This document shows, one piece after another, positions 1-5,456 of a stretch of DNA of 8,559 nt (the first letter of the stretch is position 1; every line of letters begins with the position of its first letter). A program made the position numbers and the translations under genes. This DNA comes from Brevundimonas sp. UBA5936 (GTDB lineage: Bacteria > Pseudomonadota > Alphaproteobacteria > Caulobacterales > Caulobacteraceae): the NCBI GenBank assembly GCA_002430835.1, contig DJDA01000122.1:1-8559 (forward strand), read 5' to 3'. Below the pieces are notes generated by a model. That model was not told the origin of the DNA and ran no database searches. It worked only from the letters and a program-made list of their open reading frames with translations.

Positions 1-229
1 GGACGCCGACGTGCGCGCCCGCTTCGAGGCCCTGCGCGCCTGGCGCCGCGAGCGCGCCGTCGAACAGCGCGTGCCGCCCTACGTCATCTTCCAGGACAAG
101 ACCCTGGTCGAGATCGCCTTGCAGGAACCGCGCGGGCTGGATCAGCTGGCGGTCATTCCCGGCGTCGGGGCGGGCAAGCTGGATCGTTACGGCCCGGCCG
201 TGCTGGAGGCGCTGGAGGCCGTCGCCTGA
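1..229 (+). CDS. recQ: ATP-dependent DNA helicase RecQ, C-terminal fragment (HRDC domain)
   Basis: Only the last 75 or so codons are in the window; the frame is open from base 2 and ends at TGA 227-229. RecQ is a 3'-5' DNA helicase of recombination and replication-fork repair. The visible part is an HRDC domain, the accessory nucleic-acid-binding module at the RecQ C-terminus. The family pattern is plain: a helical 'LRAWRRERA' segment, then 'PPYVIFQDKTLVEIA', then 'LAVIPGVGAGKLDRYG' with the helix-hairpin-like GVG turn, then a final 'VLEALEAV' helix. The protein ends directly after the domain, as is usual for RecQ. Helicase motifs and the zinc-binding domain lie outside the window, so another HRDC-ended protein is possible, but RecQ is the usual owner of this arrangement. 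The next gene starts 77 bases downstream on the same strand. Confidence 0.85.
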   Translation, partial: DADVRARFEALRAWRRERAVEQRVPPYVIFQDKTLVEIALQEPRGLDQLAVIPGVGAGKLDRYGPAVLEALEAVA

Positions 230-306
230 CGATTTCCATGACCAAAGCGTAACTGGCGCATCGCCGTCTCGCCTGTCACCCCTTTCGCCGAGAGCGAGGA
301 GAGGGG

Positions 307-1812
307 ATGCTCATGAAGCGGATGTTGGCTGCGGGCGTCGCCTGCCTGGCGATGGCGGGCGCGGTTCAGGCGCAGGAAGCCCCGAACGCGGCGCCCGGAC
401 CGATGGACCAGCCGCGCGACTGGTCCGCGACCCTGGTTCAGGACGCGACCGGCCTGCACGCTGTCATGGTCGACAGCCATCCGGGCGTGCATGATCCGCT
501 CAATCCCGGCTTCCGCGCCCGCCTGGATCAGGGCCTGGCGACCGCGCTGGAGCGGGCGAAGACCACTACGGACCGGGGCGGCTGGTGGTGGGCGATGCGC
601 GCCTATGTCGCCAGCTTCGAGGACGGCCACGTCCAGATCAGCCTGACCCAGAGGGACTTCGGTTTCCCGACCCGCTGGCCCGGCTTCCTGACCGTCTATC
701 GCGGCGCCGATCAGGTGGTGGCCGACCGCGATGAGAGTGACGCCGCCGTCCCGCCGCTGGGCGCCCGGCTGATCGACTGCGACGGGGTGGACGCCGCGAC
801 CCTGGCCGAACAGCGCATCGGCCAGTTCCGGGGCCGCTGGTTCCTGGAGGCGATCAAGACCCGCTTCGGCGACTGGATGTTCCTGAGCGCGGAGAACCCG
901 TGGCAGACCGAGATGAAGACCTGCCGTTTCGAGACCGGCGGCGCGACCCGGACCTACGCCCTCGACTGGCGCGCGACGCCCGATGATCTGAGCGATCGCC
1001 GCGCCCGGCTGTCGTCAGGCGCCCGGCCCGACTTCGCCCTGAAGCATTTCGACGACGGCGGTTTCTGGATCTCGACCCCCACCTTCAACGGCGATCCCGC
1101 CAGCGAGGCCCACGCCGAACTGACCGCCCTGGTCGCCGACATGAAGGCCAAGCAGGACGCCCTGCGCGCCGCCTCCTATGTGGTGCTGGACCTGCGCGGC
1201 AACGGCGGCGGCTCCTCGCACTGGAGCCAGCTGATGGCCCAGGTTCTGTGGGGCGACGACTGGATGGCCGCCCATCCCGAACCGGCGATCGAGGGCGTCG
1301 ACTGGCGCGCCTCGGACGGCAACATCGCCGAAATCTCCGCCTTCCTCGACAAGCTGCGCGCCTCGAACGGCCAGCCCGAACTGATCGCCTGGGCCGAAGA
1401 CGCCATCAACGGCATGACGGCGGCGAAGGCCGCCGGTCAGGTCTATTGGCGCAGCGCCAATGATGAGCCCGCCGACGCCGCTCCATCGCCGCCCGCACCG
1501 CAACTGATGAAGGGCCGGGTCTATGTCCTGACCGATTCCAGCTGCGGCTCGGCCTGTCTGGATGCGGTCGATCTATGGAAGACCGTGGGCGCCGTCCAGG
1601 TCGGGCGCGAGACCTCGGCCGACACCGTCTACATGGAGATCCGCGAGCCCGTCCTGCCCAGCGGCCTGGCTGAGATCGCCGTGCCAATGAAGGTCTATCG
1701 CGGCCGCGCGCGCGGTAATAACGAGCCGCAACGCCCCCAGTACGTCATCGAGGGCGACATGGGCGACGACGCGGCCCTGCTGGCCTCGATCCGTCGGCTT
1801 CAGCCGAACTGA
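307..1812 (+). CDS. Exported S41-family peptidase-like protein
   Basis: A 501-residue protein starting with a signal peptide: KR near the N-terminus, a hydrophobic stretch, then A-Q-A before QEAP (cleavage near residue 22), so it should be periplasmic or outer-membrane associated. Two S41 (tail-specific protease fold) landmarks are visible. One is a beta strand ending in DLRGNGGG at residues 295-302, which in this fold precedes the oxyanion region. The other is VYVLTDSSCGSACLDAV around 406-421, aligning with the nucleophile motif and making S415 the presumed nucleophile. I see no PDZ domain. The lysine that CtpA-type enzymes have about 25 residues after the serine is absent (T440 there, context VGRETSADT), so it belongs to a divergent S41 group or is inactive. 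Mature-protein cysteines include C158, C206, C413 and C417. ATG 307 has AGGAG 5 bases upstream; ATG 313 has GAGGGG 6 bases upstream and gives an equally good signal peptide. The substrate is unknown. The gene converges on the hydrolase gene, with stops 4 bases apart. Confidence 0.8.
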   Translation: MLMKRMLAAGVACLAMAGAVQAQEAPNAAPGPMDQPRDWSATLVQDATGLHAVMVDSHPGVHDPLNPGFRARLDQGLATALERAKTTTDRGGWWWAMRAYVASFEDGHVQISLTQRDFGFPTRWPGFLTVYRGADQVVADRDESDAAVPPLGARLIDCDGVDAATLAEQRIGQFRGRWFLEAIKTRFGDWMFLSAENPWQTEMKTCRFETGGATRTYALDWRATPDDLSDRRARLSSGARPDFALKHFDDGGFWISTPTFNGDPASEAHAELTALVADMKAKQDALRAASYVVLDLRGNGGGSSHWSQLMAQVLWGDDWMAAHPEPAIEGVDWRASDGNIAEISAFLDKLRASNGQPELIAWAEDAINGMTAAKAAGQVYWRSANDEPADAAPSPPAPQLMKGRVYVLTDSSCGSACLDAVDLWKTVGAVQVGRETSADTVYMEIREPVLPSGLAEIAVPMKVYRGRARGNNEPQRPQYVIEGDMGDDAALLASIRRLQPN

Positions 1813-1816
1813 CGCC

Positions 1817-2734
1817 TCAGCGCAGGAAGCGTTCGACCGCCTGCTGGAACTGACGGGGGCGGTCGATCATGACCATGTGCTCGGCCCCCTCGATCCGCTC
1901 GAAGGCGGCGGGACGCGGCAAGGAGCGATAGCCGGCGCGGAACAGGCCGTCGACATGGCTGCGCGGACTCTTGTCGTCGGGGCTCCAGCCGTAGACGACC
2001 GTGACTGGCGCCTCGATCAGCGGCAGGCGGGCGCGCAGGTCGGTGGTCATCACCTCATACAGGCCCTGGGCCAGGACGCGGCGGTCCCCGCCCTGCCAGC
2101 CCAGGCCGCCCAGAACACTGTCGGCCGCGCCGCCCAGCTCCAGCCCCATGGAAGAGGCCTGGGTCCGCAACGCCTGGTCGCCCAGCAGCATCAAGCCCTG
2201 ATAGGCGATGCGGGCCAGCGGTTCGACGTCGGCGGCGGTCGAGCCGGGGCTGATCAGCGACGGGAAGAAGGGCGAGGCGTCCACCACCATGACCTTGCCC
2301 ACCCGATCGCCCGCATCAGCGGCGATCCGCAGCGCCACCTGACCGCCCATCGAATGGCCGATCAAGGCCGGACGCTCCAGCCCCTGCTCATCGATATACC
2401 GACGGATCTCGGCGGCAGTCGGGCCGCCGACCAAGCCCTCGGCGTTGCCGCCGGGCGCCGTCTCGCCAAAGCCGCGCACCGTCACCAGATGCACCCGATA
2501 GCGTCCTTCCAGCGCCGCCGCCGTGCGCGCCCAGACGGCCGAGGTCGAAGCCAGGCCGGGGATCAGCACCACGTCCGGCCCGCGGCCCTTGGTCTCGACC
2601 AGGATGCGCGACGACTGGAACGGCGCAGCGGCGGGCGCAGCGGGCTCGGCCGATACCGCCGCCGGCAGGGCGACGCTGGCCACGAAGGCCGCCAGAACGG
2701 CGGGCAGGATGTCGAAACGGAGCGATTGGCGCAT
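1817..2734 (-). CDS. Exported alpha/beta-fold hydrolase
   Basis: A 305-residue serine hydrolase of the alpha/beta-hydrolase superfamily. The triad is readable: nucleophile elbow GHSMGG with S128, acid D253 or D254 in YGWSPDD, and H286 in EGAEHMVMIDRP. The oxyanion segment VVLIPGLAST precedes them in the usual order. I chose ATG 2732-2734 because it starts a textbook signal peptide (MRQSLRF, a hydrophobic core, then A-V-S-A before EPAAP), indicating export, and has a weak GCAGG 8 bases upstream. An in-frame ATG at 2795-2797 would add 21 residues without a recognisable ribosome-binding site, and would bury the signal peptide in an arginine-rich extension. The substrate cannot be told from sequence; esterase, lactonase or peptidase activity are all possible for this fold. 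It is divergent from the small exported protein to its right and convergent with the S41 gene. Confidence 0.82.
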   Translation of the reverse strand: MRQSLRFDILPAVLAAFVASVALPAAVSAEPAAPAAAPFQSSRILVETKGRGPDVVLIPGLASTSAVWARTAAALEGRYRVHLVTVRGFGETAPGGNAEGLVGGPTAAEIRRYIDEQGLERPALIGHSMGGQVALRIAADAGDRVGKVMVVDASPFFPSLISPGSTAADVEPLARIAYQGLMLLGDQALRTQASSMGLELGGAADSVLGGLGWQGGDRRVLAQGLYEVMTTDLRARLPLIEAPVTVVYGWSPDDKSPRSHVDGLFRAGYRSLPRPAAFERIEGAEHMVMIDRPRQFQQAVERFLR

Positions 2735-2819
2735 GACGCCAGCCTGCCGGGCGATAACGGCGAAACCTCGACCAGGGCGCGCGCACGGCTGGGCCATTGT
2801 GTTTTTTCTCTAACGGGAG

Positions 2820-2832
2820 TGAACTCGGTTCA
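2820..2832. promoter_or_regulatory. Inverted repeat TGAAC-TCG-GTTCA, candidate operator
   Basis: A perfect 5-base inverted repeat with a 3-base centre lies between the divergent hydrolase gene and the 2850 gene, just before the latter's ribosome-binding site (GGGGAGGA at 2838-2845). A T-rich stretch (2802-2807) lies a few bases to its left. The size and position suit binding by a dimeric repressor, or a small hairpin in the 5' leader. No family-specific operator is recognised; it is not the GTTC-N7-GTTC alphaproteobacterial LexA box. A repeat this short can arise by chance. Confidence 0.3.
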
Positions 2833-2849
2833 TTCCTGGGGAGGATGCT

Positions 2850-3284
2850 ATGAAACCAATCACTATCGCCATAGCCGCCGTCGCCGCGCTGGCCGCTTCA
2901 CCCGCCCTGGCCGAAAGCTGGCACGTCGTCTCGCGCAGCTCGGCTACCGTCTTCATGCTGGACGTGGATTCCATCACCGAGGGGGACGGCGCGCGCACGG
3001 CCCTGCTGGCGCGCGTGCCGGCGTCGGGCGCGACCGCCGACCTGTCCTATTCCGCCGGCCAGATCAGCATCCGCTGCAGCGCCGGCCAGTCCAAGCCGGG
3101 GGTGGAGATCCTGTACGGCCCAGACGGCGCCGAGCAGGAACGGATCGACGACGGCTACGATTTCGACGCCATCGCCAAGAACTCTCTGGATTCCTACATC
3201 AAGGACATGCTGTGCGACGGCCAGCGCAGCACCAGCATCTATCCGTCCATCCGCGCCTTCATCGAGGCCGGCCGGCCGCGCTAA
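2850..3284 (+). CDS. Small exported protein, possibly surface-adhesin E-like
   Basis: A 144-residue protein with a clear signal peptide: MKPITIA, an alanine-rich core, then A-L-A before ESWHVV (cleavage after about residue 21). The mature protein is about 120 residues and has exactly two cysteines, C76 in ISIRC and C122 in MLCDG, likely forming one disulfide in the periplasm. The pattern resembles the surface-adhesin protein E type: an N-terminal W-x-V strand, a LDVDSI motif at 37-42, a strand ending in Cys, then ILYGPDG and a C-terminal helix. That resemblance is from memory of the family and is weak, so the gene is best treated as a hypothetical exported protein. The start is secure, with GGGGAGGA ending 4 bases before the ATG. 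A GC-rich hairpin follows 18 bases after the stop. Confidence 0.75.
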   Translation: MKPITIAIAAVAALAASPALAESWHVVSRSSATVFMLDVDSITEGDGARTALLARVPASGATADLSYSAGQISIRCSAGQSKPGVEILYGPDGAEQERIDDGYDFDAIAKNSLDSYIKDMLCDGQRSTSIYPSIRAFIEAGRPR

Positions 3285-3302
3285 GGCGGCGCCGTGAGGC
3301 GG

Positions 3303-3323
3303 CCCGCCCCTTGCCGGGGCGGG
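3303..3323 (+). terminator. GC-rich hairpin, possible terminator after the small exported gene
   Basis: CCCGCCCC at 3303-3310 pairs perfectly with GGGGCGGG at 3316-3323 across a 5-base TTGCC loop, starting 18 bases after the stop codon at 3282-3284. The stem is strong, but only a loose GTTT follows several bases later, so it is not a classic intrinsic terminator. It could slow transcription or protect the 3' end of the transcript. Confidence 0.4.
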
Positions 3324-3449
3324 GTCCGGCGTTTATCGCCTAGCTTGGGGGCGCACGCCCCTGGTTCGGGCGGCTCCTGCTCCATCCTCAGCGCCTGAGA
3401 CGACGCCCAGGCGGCCGGACCTGTAGTGTAAACAGTCAGAGTCGCCGCC

Positions 3450-4814
3450 TTGCCCAACCCGACGTCCGCCGTCGCCGCCTCGTCCCGCGTTCCCGAACCC
3501 GCTCTCGACCCGCAAAGCCTGGAGCGCCTGCGCGCTCTGCTGAGCGCCAACGCCGACGCCATGGTGGCCGCCTTCTATCAGGTGCTGCTCAACGACCCGG
3601 ACGCCCAGACCTTCCTGCATCACTCCATCGTCCAGGAGCGCCTCAGCCCGTCCCTGCGCAACTGGCTGATCGACCTGTTCGCCCCGGATCTGGACACGCG
3701 CGACGCCGCCTTCATCGCCCGCCAGACCAAGATCGGCGAGGTTCACGCGCGCATCAAGATTCCCATGCACTTGGTCATGGCCGGGGCCGCCGTGCTCAAG
3801 GCGCGGCTGGCGGACGAGTTGGCAGCGGACCCGGAGGCCTTCGCCCTGCTGCGCCTGGCGGGCCAGCGCATCGACCACGCCCTTCGCCTGATGAGCCAGT
3901 CCTATGAGAAAGGCGCCAGCAACCGCGCGCGCCTGGACGAAGCCTACCGCCTGTTCTCCCTGGATCAGGACATCCATTTCGAGCGTGAAAGCCAGCGCGC
4001 GGGCCTGATGGAATGGAGCCAGAAGACCCTGTTCCGCATCCTGGGATCCGGCGGCGTCGATGGAGCGGGCGCCCTGGGCGCCTCGCCGTTCGGTCTGTGG
4101 ATCCGGCACCGGGCCGACTTCCTGTTCGACGGCTCGCCGCACCTGGCTCGACTGAACGCGACCATGGAACGGATCGACAGCGAGCTTCTGCCCCGCTTCA
4201 CGCCGGACGCCGCCCCGGCCGACCTGGCCGCGCCCCTCAAGGCGCTCGAAGCCGCCGTCGAGGAGGTCGCCTTCCTGCTGAACGAGATGTTCCAGGGGCT
4301 GGCGGGCATGGAGGGCGGCCGCGACCCGCTGACGCGCGCCCTGAACCGGCGCTTCCTCTCGTCGATCCTGAGCCGCGAAATCGGTTTCGCCAACGCCAAT
4401 CACACGCCCCTGTCGGTGCTGCTGCTGGACGTGGATCACTTCAAGCGGATCAACGACACCCACGGCCATCCGGTCGGCGACGAGGTGCTGCGCCAGGTGG
4501 CCGAGGCCGTGACCGAAAACGTTCGCCCCAGCGATTTCGTCTTCCGCTACGGCGGCGAGGAGTTCCTGGTGGTCCTGGTCGAGACCAGCCTGCACCAGGC
4601 CGCGACCATCGCCGAGCGGATGCGCCTGGCCCTCGCCGCCAAACCGATCGCGGCGGCGGGCCTGCCCCCCTTCAGCATCACGGCGTCGATCGGGGTCGCC
4701 GCCCACCAGGGCCACCCAGACGAGAACTATCTGATCAAGGCGGCCGACGACGCCCTCTACCGCGCCAAGCAGAACGGCCGGAACCGGGTCGAGCAGGACC
4801 GCCGCGGCGTCTGA
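3450..4814 (+). CDS. dosC: Globin-coupled diguanylate cyclase (DosC-like oxygen sensor)
   Basis: A 454-residue predicted cytosolic haem sensor that makes cyclic di-GMP from two GTP. Residues 20-160 form a globin-coupled sensor domain: Y43 in AFYQ (distal, O2-contacting in E. coli DosC), L65, and H99 in EVHARIKIP (proximal haem ligand, H98 in DosC). Residues 165-285 are the linking middle domain, with FGLWIRH as in DosC. From 291 (DPLTRALNRRF) to the end is a GGDEF domain: metal-binding D327 in LLLDVDHFKRIND, signature GGEEF at 368-372, and inhibitory-site RPSD at 359-362, five residues before the signature, so product feedback is likely. Length matches DosC (about 460). The start is TTG 3450: an in-frame TAA sits at 3429-3431, and the next ATG (codon 38) would cut into the globin fold. 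Only a weak AGAG precedes it. No DosP-type phosphodiesterase is present in the window. The DosC comparison is from remembered sequence. Confidence 0.9.
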   Translation: MPNPTSAVAASSRVPEPALDPQSLERLRALLSANADAMVAAFYQVLLNDPDAQTFLHHSIVQERLSPSLRNWLIDLFAPDLDTRDAAFIARQTKIGEVHARIKIPMHLVMAGAAVLKARLADELAADPEAFALLRLAGQRIDHALRLMSQSYEKGASNRARLDEAYRLFSLDQDIHFERESQRAGLMEWSQKTLFRILGSGGVDGAGALGASPFGLWIRHRADFLFDGSPHLARLNATMERIDSELLPRFTPDAAPADLAAPLKALEAAVEEVAFLLNEMFQGLAGMEGGRDPLTRALNRRFLSSILSREIGFANANHTPLSVLLLDVDHFKRINDTHGHPVGDEVLRQVAEAVTENVRPSDFVFRYGGEEFLVVLVETSLHQAATIAERMRLALAAKPIAAAGLPPFSITASIGVAAHQGHPDENYLIKAADDALYRAKQNGRNRVEQDRRGV

Positions 4815-4898
4815 CGGCGCGCCGCCAGTCATCGCGAAGGCGCTTCCCCTCACTTAAAAAACAGAGTTATCCTCCAAGGCGGGACGCAGGGGGATGGA

Positions 4899-5453
4899 AT
4901 GCCGGAATTCGACGCGCTCTTCGCCTTCTACGCCCTGTTGCTGGGGCTGGCGGTGGCCAATGTCGCGACCGCCTTCGCAGAAATGTACAAGGTGCGCGGC
5001 CGCGTCGTCATCGGCTGGACGGTCCCGCTGCTGGGCGTCGTCGTCCTGACCGCAGCCTGCCAGCAATGGCTGTCCCTGTTCCGCGCCCAGGCGGACATGA
5101 AGCTGGGCCCCGGCGAGCTTCTCATCTGCCTGGCGATGGCCCTGCCCTACATCTTCATCAGTCAGGTCATCCGGCCTCGTCACGACGAAACCGCGTCGCT
5201 CGAAGCCTATTACGCCGAGCATCGCCGAGTTCTGGCCGGGGCCTTGCTCGTGCCCGTGCTCGCCAGCAGCATCGTCAACGTCATCTATGCGGTGGCGCTG
5301 AAGGAAGGCCTCGCCATGGCCGCGCTCGGCTTCCTGATATACCAGGGCGTCCGCTACGCCTGCATCATTCCAATGCTGATCTGGCCGAATGTCGCTGTGC
5401 AGCGAGCAGGCCTGATCGTCCTGCTCGCGCACACGGTCCTGATGATGTTCTAG
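4899..5453 (+). CDS. Polytopic inner-membrane protein of unknown function
   Basis: A 184-residue, strongly hydrophobic protein with five or six predicted membrane spans, roughly at residues 6-26, 38-57, 72-91, 111-133, 139-161 and 166-184. Short charged loops separate them (MYKVRGR near 29-35, RPRHDETASLEAYYAEHRR near 92-110). The protein ends in the last span, with almost no C-terminal tail. I do not recognise the family and see no transport, enzymatic or redox motif, so no function is proposed. The start is supported by AGGGGG at 4888-4893, 5 bases upstream. An AT-rich patch (TTAAAAAA, 4854-4861) sits between the cyclase stop and this start, so the gene could have its own promoter or be read from the cyclase transcript 84 bases away. 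Its stop is 3 bases from that of the convergent gyrB. Confidence 0.75.
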   Translation: MPEFDALFAFYALLLGLAVANVATAFAEMYKVRGRVVIGWTVPLLGVVVLTAACQQWLSLFRAQADMKLGPGELLICLAMALPYIFISQVIRPRHDETASLEAYYAEHRRVLAGALLVPVLASSIVNVIYAVALKEGLAMAALGFLIYQGVRYACIIPMLIWPNVAVQRAGLIVLLAHTVLMMF

Positions 5454-5456
5454 GCG

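Noticed and set aside
2795..2797. Upstream ATG that would lengthen the hydrolase by 21 residues
   Set aside because: No ribosome-binding site is recognisable, and it would put an Arg-rich segment before a good signal peptide. It is not excluded, only less likely than 2732-2734.
2802..2807. Run of six T as part of a terminator
   Set aside because: No stem precedes it and no rightward gene ends there; it more likely belongs to the divergent promoter region.
1877..3343. Long + strand open frame opposite the hydrolase and running into the 2850 gene
   Set aside because: It lies opposite a hydrolase with a readable catalytic triad and is compositionally a shadow, rich in Arg, Gln and His.
4815..4824. 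Palindrome CGGCGCGCCG right after the cyclase stop, as a terminator
   Set aside because: The two halves meet with no loop and no T-run follows; such GC palindromes are frequent in DNA of this composition.
3333..4853. Very long open frame antisense to the cyclase gene
   Set aside because: The protein is low-complexity (rich in Q, G, V, R, H), shows no family motifs, and lies opposite a gene with unmistakable globin and GGDEF motifs. Long antisense frames are expected in high-GC DNA.
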